Shown here piece by piece: positions 42,328-50,596 of a DNA stretch of 64,000 bases. Numbering within the stretch: position 1 is the stretch's first letter; the number at the start of each line of letters is the position of its first letter. The DNA comes from Jiella avicenniae (GTDB taxonomy: Bacteria; Pseudomonadota; Alphaproteobacteria; Rhizobiales; Rhizobiaceae): positions 62,001-126,000 of the forward strand of contig NZ_JAJUWU010000003.1 of NCBI RefSeq assembly GCF_021390325.1. The letters run 5' to 3'. The notes beneath the pieces were generated by a model. The model ran no database searches. It was not told where the DNA came from and saw nothing but the letters and a program-made list of their open reading frames with translations. Made by a program: the position numbers and the translations under genes.

Positions 42328-42738
42328 CTACTCGATCTTCGCCATGCCGAGCGGGACGGCGAACTCCTCGCACCAGATCCACACCTCGTCGTAGCCGGCG
42401 GGATCGAGGCCGGCCGGCACGGCGTAGGACTGGGCGCCGCTCGCCGCCTTCAGCGGGCCGATCAGGGTCGCCGGGTCGTAGCCGTCATGGCCGAAGGCGA
42501 CCTTCGGGTCCGGCGCGCCGTCGAAGGAAAAGTCGGGACCGAAGCGCAGAACGGCTCCGCCCTCGCCGCTTTCGATGGTTACGGCACCCGACACGTCATG
42601 GCCGCTGGCGCCGGTGAACCGGCCGGACTTCAGCGTCTCGGCGAATGCCGACGCGGGGGGCCAGGCCATGGTCAGGGTGACGCAAAGAACGGCGGCGAGC
42701 GGGAGGCACCGCGCATGAGGCATGGGCGAGACGATCAC
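42328..42738 (-). CDS. DM13-domain secreted protein
   Basis: A 136-residue precursor: a signal peptide (PLAAVLCVTLTMAWPPASAFAE) and one DM13 domain covering the rest. Landmarks are SGRFTGASGHDVSGAVTI, AVLRFGPDFSFDGAPDPKVAF, LKAASGAQSYAVPAGL and YDEVWIWCEEFAVPLGMAKI with the single conserved cysteine. DM13 domains are proposed to bind a redox centre through that cysteine; the role in bacteria is unknown. The start GTG 42738 follows AGGAG at good spacing; ATG 42723 is possible. Confidence 0.75.
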   Translation of the reverse strand: MIVSPMPHARCLPLAAVLCVTLTMAWPPASAFAETLKSGRFTGASGHDVSGAVTIESGEGGAVLRFGPDFSFDGAPDPKVAFGHDGYDPATLIGPLKAASGAQSYAVPAGLDPAGYDEVWIWCEEFAVPLGMAKIE

Positions 42739-42848
42739 GGTCTCTCTCCTGAACTTCACGCCCCGGGAGAGTTTCGCACGCCCGGAGGGATTTGAAACGC
42801 CCCCGTCGCGACTTTTCTTCCGGCCTGCGGCGCGTCTTCAGGACGACG

Positions 42849-43811
42849 TCACGCCACCCGGTCGGCCTGTGCGGCCTCGGAATTGCCGGGGGTGTGAACC
42901 GATTCGCCCGCCCGCCGGCTGCACTTCTTGAACCACTCGGCCAGGAAGTCGACGAAGACGCGGACCCGCGCCGGCAGATGCCGGCGATGGGGAAAGACCG
43001 CGTAGATCCCCGCTTCGCTCGACATGTAGTCGTCGAGGACGGTGACGAGCCGGCCCGCTTCGAGATCGGCGCGGACGACGAAGGACGGGCTGAGCGCGAA
43101 GCCGAGCCCGGCGAGCGCGGCCGCACGCACTGTGACGGGACTGTTGGCGGTGAACTGGCCGGAGACGGCGACGGAGATCTGCTCCTGCGTCGCCGGATCG
43201 CGGAACATCCAGTTGGAGAACATGCGCGAATTGGAATCGACCACGGCCGGATAGTCGACGAATTCGCTCGGATGGCCGGGCTTGCCGAGCCGCGCGACCA
43301 GATCGGGGCTCGCGACGATGACGAAGTCGAGGGAGGCGAGCCGGCGGGCGATCATCGCCGAATCGTTCAGCCTGGTCATTCGGATGGCGACGTCGAAACC
43401 CTCCTCGACCAGATTGACGAAGCTGTCGTCGAGATGGATGTCGAGGCTGATGTCGGGAAAGGCCTTGGCGAAATCGACGAGGCAGTGGCCGAGTTCGGCA
43501 TCGCCGAAGGTGCGGGCGGCGGAGACGCGGATGCGGCCCTTCGCCTCGCCCGTCGCCTCGCGGGCCTCCTCGTTCAGACTTTCGAGATCGCCGAGAATCG
43601 TCCCGGCCCGGCGGACGTAGACTTCGCCCGCGGCGGTCAGGGCGATCTGCCGGGTGGTCCGATTGATCAAGAGGACGCCGAGTTCGTCCTCGAGTTCGCG
43701 GACGTATTTCGACAGAAGCGCCTTCGATCGGCCCGTCTTCCGGGCGGCGGACGAGAAGCCCTCGTTTTCGACGACGGCGAGAAAAGCCCGCATCCGAGTC
43801 AGCGTGTCCAT
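42849..43811 (-). CDS. LysR-family transcriptional regulator
   Basis: A 320-residue regulator with the N-terminal LysR helix-turn-helix (residues 1-60: FLAVVENEGFSSAARKTGRSKALLSKYVRELEDELG) and a periplasmic-binding-like effector domain. The segment LLINRTTRQIALTAAGEVY is typical of the group near AaeR and DmlR. The target is unknown; the DM13 gene downstream on the same strand, or the decarboxylase divergent from it, are candidates. The start is ATG 43811. Confidence 0.9.
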   Translation of the reverse strand: MDTLTRMRAFLAVVENEGFSSAARKTGRSKALLSKYVRELEDELGVLLINRTTRQIALTAAGEVYVRRAGTILGDLESLNEEAREATGEAKGRIRVSAARTFGDAELGHCLVDFAKAFPDISLDIHLDDSFVNLVEEGFDVAIRMTRLNDSAMIARRLASLDFVIVASPDLVARLGKPGHPSEFVDYPAVVDSNSRMFSNWMFRDPATQEQISVAVSGQFTANSPVTVRAAALAGLGFALSPSFVVRADLEAGRLVTVLDDYMSSEAGIYAVFPHRRHLPARVRVFVDFLAEWFKKCSRRAGESVHTPGNSEAAQADRVA

Positions 43812-44332
43812 GGCCCGAGCTTGCTCCAAGCTTGAGAAAGTGGCCGCAAATCCGCAACCTCGTCCCTTCCTTCAACGCCGGCGGCAAAAAATCAACCTTG
43901 GGCCCTCCCGGCCCTTGCGTATGACGAAAACTCGGCATACATCGCCGGTTGCCCCATGTCGCACGTGCCTGTGGGCGTCCCACGGTCCTCAGATGCGAGG
44001 GTAGCCGTGACGGTACCTGGACGTAACACACCCAGTCGATTTCGCGAGCCGCGCGATATCGAGGACGCCTTGAAGCAACGACGGTCCGGGCCTTTCTGGT
44101 CTCTCCCGGTCTCCACAGCCGGGAATACTGAAGAGGCACACCATCCTTGCCTGAAGTGCGGCGGGTTCAAGCCCTCCAAACCATGGCAGACGAAAGCGGA
44201 ATGCTCGCGTTGCTGCGCGGGTTTCCGACCAAGTCGCGTCGCGAAACCGTGACTCCCGTCAGGCGTTGTGCCGATCGGGCGAGCGGTGACGTACGCTCCC
44301 TGTCGACCCCTTCTGGTCCCTCGGAGGCACCC
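43812..44332 (+). promoter_or_regulatory. Long leader upstream of ornithine/lysine decarboxylase (possible speF-type element)
   Basis: 521 bp without a gene. The part after about 43930 is rich in local stems, for example CCCGG-tctccacag-CCGGG near 44107-44126, and includes several short ATG frames. An alphaproteobacterial cis-element called the speF motif is known upstream of such decarboxylase genes. This leader is in the right place and long enough, but the match has not been tested. Confidence 0.35.
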
Positions 44333-45466
44333 ATGGTCACCCAGCGCATCACCGATTTCCTCGCCACCCGACGTCCGGAGGGCCCCTGCCTCGTCGTCGA
44401 CCTCGACGTCGTCGAGGAGAACTTCCGCGCCTTTCGCCGCGCTCTGCCGGATTCTGCGATCTTCTATGCGGTGAAGGCCAACCCGGCGCCGGAGATCCTG
44501 AAGCTCCTCGCCTCGCTCGGCTCGAATTTCGATTGCGCCTCGGTCGCCGAGATCGAGATGGCGCTCGACGCCGGCGTGACGCCTGCCCGCATCTCCTACG
44601 GCAACACCATCAAGAAGGAGCGCGACGTCGCCAGGGCCCATGACCTCGGCGTTTCGCTCTTCGCGGTCGATTGCGTCGAGGAGGTCGAGAAGATCGCCCG
44701 TTCGGCGCCCGGCGCGCGCGTCTTCTGCCGCGTCCTGACCAATGGCGAAGGCGCCGAGTGGCCGCTGTCGCGCAAGTTCGGATGTGTGCCGGCAATGGCC
44801 GTCGACGTCCTCGTGACGGCCAACCGGCTCGGCCTGAAGGCGACCGGCGTCTCCTTCCACGTCGGCTCGCAGCAGACCGACACCAACGCCTGGGATTCGG
44901 CGATCGCCGACGCCAAGTTCGTCTTCGACGCCTTGGCCGAGAAGGGCATCGTGCTCACCCTCGTCAACATGGGCGGCGGTTTCCCGACCCGCTACCTGAA
45001 GGACGTACCGGCGTCTTCGGCCTACGGCCAGGCGATCTTCCAGAGCCTGACCAAGCATTTCGGCAACCGGCTGCCCGAGACGATCATCGAGCCCGGCCGC
45101 GGCATGGTCGGCGACGCCGGCGTCATCAAGACCGAGGTCGTCCTGGTCTCGAAGAAGTCGGCGACGGACGAGAACCGCTGGGTCTTCCTCGACATCGGCA
45201 AGTTCGGCGGTCTCGCCGAGACGATGGACGAGGCGATCCGCTACCCGATCGTGACGCCGCGCGACGGCGACGCGATGGAGCCCTGCGTCCTCGCCGGCCC
45301 GACCTGCGATTCGGCCGACGTGATGTACGAGAAGACGCCCTACCCGCTGCCGGTCTCGCTGACCGTCGGCGACGAGCTGCTGATCGAGGGAACCGGCGCC
45401 TACACGACCACCTATGCCTCGGTCGCCTTCAACGGCTTCGAGCCGCTCAAGGCTTACGTGATCTGA
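44333..45466 (+). CDS. Ornithine/lysine decarboxylase, PLP fold type III
   Basis: A 377-residue eukaryotic-type (alanine-racemase fold) decarboxylase. The Schiff-base lysine is in FYAVKANP (K48), SFHVGSQ and NMGGGFP contact PLP phosphate, IIEPGRGMVG follows, and the catalytic cysteine/aspartate motif GPTCDSADVMYEK lies near residue 320. It converts ornithine to putrescine or lysine to cadaverine; the rhizobial Odc2-type enzymes accept both. The start ATG 44333 follows CGGAGG. The leader upstream is unusually long. Confidence 0.92.
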   Translation: MVTQRITDFLATRRPEGPCLVVDLDVVEENFRAFRRALPDSAIFYAVKANPAPEILKLLASLGSNFDCASVAEIEMALDAGVTPARISYGNTIKKERDVARAHDLGVSLFAVDCVEEVEKIARSAPGARVFCRVLTNGEGAEWPLSRKFGCVPAMAVDVLVTANRLGLKATGVSFHVGSQQTDTNAWDSAIADAKFVFDALAEKGIVLTLVNMGGGFPTRYLKDVPASSAYGQAIFQSLTKHFGNRLPETIIEPGRGMVGDAGVIKTEVVLVSKKSATDENRWVFLDIGKFGGLAETMDEAIRYPIVTPRDGDAMEPCVLAGPTCDSADVMYEKTPYPLPVSLTVGDELLIEGTGAYTTTYASVAFNGFEPLKAYVI

Positions 45467-45503
45467 TGGCCGCCGTGACCGAACGCCGCAATCTCCGACG
45501 ATG

Positions 45504-45526
45504 GGAAGGGCGAAGACCGCCCTTCC
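45504..45526 (+). terminator. Hairpin after decarboxylase gene
   Basis: Perfect 9-bp stem GGAAGGGCG / CGCCCTTCC with loop AAGAC, 38 bp after the stop. There is no T-run, so termination would be rho-assisted or the stem may only protect the 3' end. Confidence 0.45.
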
Positions 45527-45649
45527 GGTCCGGCGCAGAACGCATCACGAAGCGATAGGCTTCATGGGGCGCGGCGCCGGGCTTTTCGCCCGCGCGCCGC
45601 AAACGGCACGCATCTCTTCAACCTCCTTTTCCGTTCCCGGGAGGTTTTC

Positions 45650-46243
45650 GTGACCGCATTCGTCTCCGCATCCGCCTTTGCCGACGCCGTCCCCTTCGCC
45701 GCCATCGTCGGCGAGGAGTCCGGCCATGTCCCCGCCCGCGAAGCCCTGCTCGACGCCGCCATGGGGCCGGGGCGCACGAAGAAGTCCTCCGAACAGATCC
45801 GCGCCGGCCGGCTGCCGGCGAACGGTCTCGCCTTTTCGGCCGTTCGCCCGGACGGCTCGCTCGTCGGCACGGTCAGGCTGTGGAACGTCACGGCCGGCAC
45901 GAAGGATGGCGCCAACGTCCCGGCACTGCTCCTCGGCCCCCTCGCCGTCTCCCCGGAGAGCCAGGGCACCGGCCTCGGCGGCCTGATCATGCGCCACGCC
46001 ATCGCCGAAGCCGCACGGCTCGGCCACGCCGCGATCCTCCTCGTCGGCGATCCGGAATACTATGGCCGCTTCGGCTTCTCCGCGGCCAAGACCGGGTCGC
46101 TGTCGATGCCCGGCCCGTTCGAGCCGCGGCGGCTCCTGGCGCTCGAACTCGTCGAGGCGGCTCTCGACGGCGCCGACGGCATCATCGCGCCGACGGGACG
46201 GTTCGTGCTGGAAGCTGCATCGGCCATGGCCATAGCGGCATAA
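45650..46243 (+). CDS. GNAT family N-acetyltransferase (YhbS-like)
   Basis: A 197-residue acetyltransferase. The acetyl-CoA loop is PLAVSPESQGTGLGGLIMRHA (Q-G-T-G-L-G, the QxxGxG/A motif). The C-terminal segment LVGDPEYYGRFGFSAAKTG is the YhbS-like signature. The start GTG 45650 has GGGAGG upstream. The substrate is unknown. Confidence 0.87.
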   Translation: MTAFVSASAFADAVPFAAIVGEESGHVPAREALLDAAMGPGRTKKSSEQIRAGRLPANGLAFSAVRPDGSLVGTVRLWNVTAGTKDGANVPALLLGPLAVSPESQGTGLGGLIMRHAIAEAARLGHAAILLVGDPEYYGRFGFSAAKTGSLSMPGPFEPRRLLALELVEAALDGADGIIAPTGRFVLEAASAMAIAA

Positions 46244-46300
46244 GCCGGGCGTCGGTGGCGATCCGGGCGGCGGCACGGACGCCGCCCGGACCGCCCCGGC

Positions 46301-46732
46301 TCAGCTTCCGTCTTGCGACGACAGTTCGAAGACCGCTGAAAACGACCGCAGCAGAGCCTTCAGATCGCGCTCCTCGACCAGGTCCGCCGCCTCGGCTGGA
46401 CCGTGCCACTCGCGTCGACGCTGCCCCATCTCCGGCCATTCGTCGCGCAGGGCGGCCACGCGAAGCGGATAGACCTGCACACGGCAGGGGATTTCACCAT
46501 CCTTGTGGTAGTCGTATTTGCCGACGGCCTTCTTGCTCACCTTGCCGTCGATGCCGGCTTCCTCGAAGGCCTCTATCCGCGCGGCCTCGTGGGGACGGCG
46601 GCCTTTCATCGGCCAGCCCTTCGGCAACACCCATCGGCCGGTGTCGCGGGACGTGACGAGAAGAAGCTTCAGCTTGCCGTGCGGATCGATCCTGTAAGGC
46701 AACGCCGCCACCTGCTGCTTCCGCTTCTTCAT
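46301..46732 (-). CDS. Nudix hydrolase, diadenosine/diphosphoinositol polyphosphate type
   Basis: A 143-residue Nudix protein. The Nudix box spans GWPMKG...EAFEEAGI (about residues 39-61). Its metal-binding EAFEEAG helix is intact, but the usual Arg before the first Glu is Ile, and the box's first Glu is Arg. This variant is typical of the DIPP-like Nudix subgroup, so the protein is probably active. The strand LLLVTSRDTGRWVLPKG precedes the box. The start ATG 46732 gives MKKRKQQVAALPYR; longer starts at about 46768 and 46795 are possible. Confidence 0.83.
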   Translation of the reverse strand: MKKRKQQVAALPYRIDPHGKLKLLLVTSRDTGRWVLPKGWPMKGRRPHEAARIEAFEEAGIDGKVSKKAVGKYDYHKDGEIPCRVQVYPLRVAALRDEWPEMGQRRREWHGPAEAADLVEERDLKALLRSFSAVFELSSQDGS

Positions 46733-47175
46733 CCGATTGCCACACCCTCGATTGCCCACCGGCTGCATGTATGCCCGTGGAAATCCTTCAGCCATAAAGC
46801 GCTTTAAGCGTTGTCGATCAACAGGAAGACGTCGCGCTTCCTCGCCGATTGCATTTCCACCGGACGCCGGCGCCGCGCGCTCCGGTCGCAAGCGACGGCT
46901 CGATCGCCCCACGGGTCGCAACGCCGTCTCGCCTGTCATCGTCTCGCAGGATCCGTGTGGAATCGGGAACGAATCATCCTGACGGTCCACAGTCGAGCGT
47001 TCTCGAGCGCCGTGCGAATCGTCTGGCCTGTCGAAGAACTCGGACAGGCTCACGCAGTGGAGACCGACGATCGCACCGAGGCCCTTTGCGCACCGCCGCC
47101 GCTGCGGCTTCGGCAAACGCAGGCCTCCAACGGACGCTGGACGGAACCGGCCCGATCATGCCCCCCGGCCGTCGA
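46733..47175. other. 443-bp region between Nudix and ddl genes
   Basis: Open frames occur on both strands, but none has family features, a good ribosome site or consistent codon use. Both flanking genes are on the minus strand, so the region must contain the ddl 3' end signals and the Nudix promoter. I see no clear terminator. Confidence 0.5.
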
Positions 47176-48258
47176 TCAAAATCCGAAAGCCGCCTCGGCC
47201 CGCTTCATCCCATGGACGATCAGCCGATCGATGACCTCGGCATAGGGCACGCCGCTCGCCGCCATCACCTTGGAATACATGCTGATGTCGGTAAAGCCGG
47301 GGATTGTGTTGAGCTCGTTGACGAGCATTTGCATGTCGGCGGTGACGAAGAAGTCGACCCGCGCCATCCCGTCGCAGCCGAGCGCGCGGAATGCCCGCGC
47401 CGCGAGATCCTTCAGCCTTGCCTCGACGTCGTCCGGCAGATCGGCCGGAACGTTCAGGAGCGCGCCGTCCTCGTCGAGATACTTGGCCTCGTAGCTGTAG
47501 AAGCCGTGGCTTTCCGCCGGCACGATCTCGCCGGGCCGCGAAACGAAGAGGCTGCCGTCGGCGTCTTCCAGGACGGCGAGCTCGATCTCCCGGCCGGCGA
47601 CGAATTCCTCGGCGAGCAGCTTGCGGTCGTAGCGAAAGCCCTCCGCCAGCGCGCCGGCATATTCCTGGCTGGCATTGACCTTGCGCACGCCGACGGACGA
47701 GCCCTGCCGCGCCGGCTTGACGAAGATCGGCAGGCCGAGCGCCGCCTCCAGTTCGGAAAAGTGGGGAGGTGATCCGGCCTCGACGGTCACCGACCGGGCG
47801 ACCGGGATGCCGGCTTCGCGCAGCAGCCGCTTGGCGACGTCCTTGTCGAGGGCCGTCGCCGAGCCGAGGATGCCGCAGCCGGCGAGCGGCACCATCGCCA
47901 CCTCGCAGAGACCCTGCACCGCGCCGTCTTCTCCGGGAAGGCCGTGGAGCACGGGAAAGACCACGTCGAGATCGGGCAGCGGCCTCGCCTCGCCGCCGGC
48001 CGAAAGCGCCACGCACCGTCCGCGTCCGCCCGGGAGGAGGCAGAGTTCCGCACCCGACGCGGGCGTCCCGGGATTTCCAGTCGCGGTCTCGGCCAGCATC
48101 CAGCGACCGTCGCGGCCGACGAAGACGGGAACGGCTTCGTATTTCGCCGGGTCGAGGGCGGCGAGTACGTTGGCGGCCGAACGGAGCGAAACCTCGTGCT
48201 CGGGCGATCTTCCTCCGTAGAGGACTGCGACCCTCAGGCGATCCGGCGCTGACACCAT
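47176..48258 (-). CDS. ddl: D-alanine--D-alanine ligase (DdlA-like)
   Basis: A 360-residue ATP-grasp ligase: N-terminal VAVLYGGRSPEHEVSLRSA, FPVLHGLPGEDGAVQG, FVKPARQGSSVGV, and the C-terminal metal/ATP segment MLVNELNTIPGFTDISMYSKV. The Tyr in SMYSK marks the D-Ala rather than D-Lac type. It makes the D-Ala-D-Ala dipeptide for peptidoglycan. The ~360-residue length and location outside the mur-fts cluster suggest a DdlA-type copy, perhaps one of two in the genome. The start ATG 48258 follows GGGGAG. Confidence 0.95.
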   Translation of the reverse strand: MVSAPDRLRVAVLYGGRSPEHEVSLRSAANVLAALDPAKYEAVPVFVGRDGRWMLAETATGNPGTPASGAELCLLPGGRGRCVALSAGGEARPLPDLDVVFPVLHGLPGEDGAVQGLCEVAMVPLAGCGILGSATALDKDVAKRLLREAGIPVARSVTVEAGSPPHFSELEAALGLPIFVKPARQGSSVGVRKVNASQEYAGALAEGFRYDRKLLAEEFVAGREIELAVLEDADGSLFVSRPGEIVPAESHGFYSYEAKYLDEDGALLNVPADLPDDVEARLKDLAARAFRALGCDGMARVDFFVTADMQMLVNELNTIPGFTDISMYSKVMAASGVPYAEVIDRLIVHGMKRAEAAFGF

Positions 48259-48350
48259 TCAACTCCCCATCGACGGTTCCGTGGCCCCGAAGCGGCTCTA
48301 CCGGAGGCGAGCTTAGCGGCAGTCGAGCGAAAGCGCGACCCGTGTCCCGC

Positions 48351-49670
48351 TCACCGTAGCGCCTCCTCTTCCGAGCCCCTTCCCCGGCCCTCGCGGGGCA
48401 TCGGCGGCGCCGGGATCTCCGGCAGAGGTTCGGGCTCGGCGAGATGGGGGTTGTTGCGATAGACGAGATAGGCGGCGATGGCGAGGAAGCCGAGGCCGGG
48501 GATGACGATCTGCGTCGCCAGCACCGGCTCGCCGATCAGCGCGCAGATCGTCCCGCCGAGGAGGCCGGAGCCCATCTGGATGAAGCCCATCATCGCCGAA
48601 GCCGCCCCGGCCATGTGCGGGAACGGGGCGAGCGAGGCCGTGGTCATCGCCGGCATCACCAGCGCGATGCCGAAGGCGTAGAAGGCGACGGGCAGCATGA
48701 CCGAGACGTAGCTGACCTCGAAGACGGCGATCGACACCATCATGGCCGCCGCCCCGATGCCGATCAGCCCGAGGCCGAACGGGACGAGCCGATAGGCGCC
48801 GAAGCGGCCCATCAGGAACCGCGCCGCCACCGAGCCGGCGAAGAAGCTGCCCGACTGGGCCAGCATGCCGATGCCGTATTGCGTCGGGGTCAATCCCGCG
48901 ACGTCGATGAGCACGAAGGGCAACACCGTCGCGAGCGTGTAGAGCGCCCCGACCGATCCCGCGACGGTGAGACTGGTGGCCAGAAAGTGCCGGTTCGTCG
49001 TCAGCTCGCCATAGGCGGACAGGATGGCCTTCGGGCGAATGCGCGAGGGGTCCGGCACGATCGTCTCGCGCATGAAGCCGACGGTGACGCCGATCACCGC
49101 GAGCCCGAAACCGGCCATCAAAAGAAACAGCGAGTGCCAGCCGGCGACGTCCAGCATCAGCCCGCCGATGGTCGGTGAGACGGCCGGGCCGAGCGCCAGG
49201 ATGATGCCGATGGTGTTCATGATCCGCGACGAGGTCTCGCCGGTGAACTGGTCGCGGACGATCGCCCGGGCCGTGGCGACGCCGACCGACGCGCCGATCC
49301 CCTGGAGGAGCCGCGCCGCGATCAGCACGGATATCGTTGGTGCGAAGACGGCGAGCAGCGAGCCGAGGAGATAGATCACCATGAAGGCGATCGTCGTGAC
49401 CCGCCGCCCGAAGGCGTCCGAAAACGGTCCGCAAATCAGCTGGGTGAAGGCGAAGCCGGCGAAGTAGAGCGCCAGCGAGAGCTTCACGAGACCATCGGTC
49501 GTCGCGAATTCGGCGACGAGCGTCGGCATCGCCGGTGTGTAGAGCGCCAGGGAGATCGGGCCGATGGCGACGAGGCAACCGCCGATGAGCGAGGTGCGGC
49601 CCTCGGACATGCGGGCAGCCGATGAAGCGGGGGGAGCCAATGGGAAATCCGTCCGGACGAGGTTGCTCAC
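48351..49670 (-). CDS. MFS drug exporter, Bcr/CflA family
   Basis: A 439-residue, 12-helix major facilitator. Motif A is FCGPFSDAFGRR-like (LICGPFSDAFGRRVTTI), motif C-like LGPAVSPTIGG lies in helix 5, and LYTPAMPTLVAEF in helix 1 is the Bcr/CflA signature. It probably exports drugs or other small toxic compounds by proton antiport. The C-terminus is a Pro/Glu-rich tail. The start GTG 49670 follows AAGGACGG. It lies 77 bp downstream of a MarR-family gene on the same strand. Confidence 0.9.
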   Translation of the reverse strand: MSNLVRTDFPLAPPASSAARMSEGRTSLIGGCLVAIGPISLALYTPAMPTLVAEFATTDGLVKLSLALYFAGFAFTQLICGPFSDAFGRRVTTIAFMVIYLLGSLLAVFAPTISVLIAARLLQGIGASVGVATARAIVRDQFTGETSSRIMNTIGIILALGPAVSPTIGGLMLDVAGWHSLFLLMAGFGLAVIGVTVGFMRETIVPDPSRIRPKAILSAYGELTTNRHFLATSLTVAGSVGALYTLATVLPFVLIDVAGLTPTQYGIGMLAQSGSFFAGSVAARFLMGRFGAYRLVPFGLGLIGIGAAAMMVSIAVFEVSYVSVMLPVAFYAFGIALVMPAMTTASLAPFPHMAGAASAMMGFIQMGSGLLGGTICALIGEPVLATQIVIPGLGFLAIAAYLVYRNNPHLAEPEPLPEIPAPPMPREGRGRGSEEEALR

Positions 49671-49747
49671 CCGTCCTTATAAACTTCTTCCGCCGACGGA
49701 AAGCGAAACGGTGCGAAAACGACGAACCGTCGCCGCAGTCGGTCGCC

Positions 49748-50266
49748 TCAGGCGGTGCGGTAGATCCATTCCGCCGCCCGGCCCTCGCGATTGGCGACGA
49801 CGGTGGGATCGTCGGCGAGGATCTGCGGGTCGATCGTCAGGTTCTGCCGGATCCTGGTGAGTAGATGGGAAACGGTTTCGCGCTCCTCGTCGGTGAATCC
49901 GGCGGTCAGCCGGTCGTACATGGCGCCGGAGATCGGCCGGATCTCCTCGAAGATTTCCGCTGCCGCCTGGGTGGTGCTCACCACCTTCGCGCGACGGTCG
50001 TTCTTGTCCACGCTGCGTTCGATCAGGCCGCGATTTTCGAGCCTGTCGAGATAGGCCGACATGGTCATCGGCTCGACGCCCATGCGCTCGGCCAGAACCG
50101 CCTGCCGCGATCCCTCGAAACGCCACACGTAGAGGAGTGCGCGGATTTCACCCGGGGTCAGCGAGAGGCCCGCTTCGACAACCGCACGTTCGAAATCCTG
50201 ACGAAACAGACGTGCCACGTCGACAAGTAGGAAACCCAGCGGATTGCTTGTGGTGATTTTCGGCAT
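49748..50266 (-). CDS. MarR-family transcriptional regulator
   Basis: A 172-residue winged-helix regulator. Recognition region: QAVLAERMGVEPMTMSAYLDRLENRGLIER, and the wing SVDKNDRRAKVVSTT carries the conserved DxRxK. It probably controls itself and the downstream MFS exporter gene in response to a phenolic or drug-like ligand; the pairing is inferred from the tandem arrangement. Confidence 0.9.
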   Translation of the reverse strand: MPKITTSNPLGFLLVDVARLFRQDFERAVVEAGLSLTPGEIRALLYVWRFEGSRQAVLAERMGVEPMTMSAYLDRLENRGLIERSVDKNDRRAKVVSTTQAAAEIFEEIRPISGAMYDRLTAGFTDEERETVSHLLTRIRQNLTIDPQILADDPTVVANREGRAAEWIYRTA

Positions 50267-50596
50267 CTACCAACTTTCAGTCTTTTTCCGGCAGCGACGC
50301 GGCGTCACGAGAAACGATTTCGCGGTGACGAGTACTGTGTAAATCATACATCCGATTCGTGTGGTTTGCATAATTTTTCGAGCAGAACTGCATCGCAATG
50401 CGTCGAATTGACACACGATTTCTCGGTCCGAAACATGACGAAAACGGTAGAATATGATTGCAACTATTTAAGCAAGCAATTGTAGTCAAAACGAGATTCT
50501 GTCGGAATCGAAACGAGCAGCCAGTCCCGCTCGACCGGGACTGGCTGCTCGTGATCGATGCTTCTTCGGACGCTCCTGCGGAAGCCGAAGCCCCCC
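50267..50596. other. 330-bp AT-richer region upstream of marR with terminator
   Basis: Base composition from about 50330 to 50510 is visibly richer in A and T than the rest of the window, as expected of a promoter. TTGCAACTATTTAAGCAAG (50458-50476) and a following GCAATTG look like a possible MarR half-site pair. The right-hand end is the glcB terminator. No gene is supported. Confidence 0.5.
50514..50551 (-). terminator. Terminator of malate synthase gene
   Basis: Perfect 16-bp stem CGAGCAGCCAGTCCCG / CGGGACTGGCTGCTCG (50514-50529 with 50536-50551) around a 6-base loop, 45 bp beyond the glcB stop. It is followed on the minus strand by TTTCG. Confidence 0.85.
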
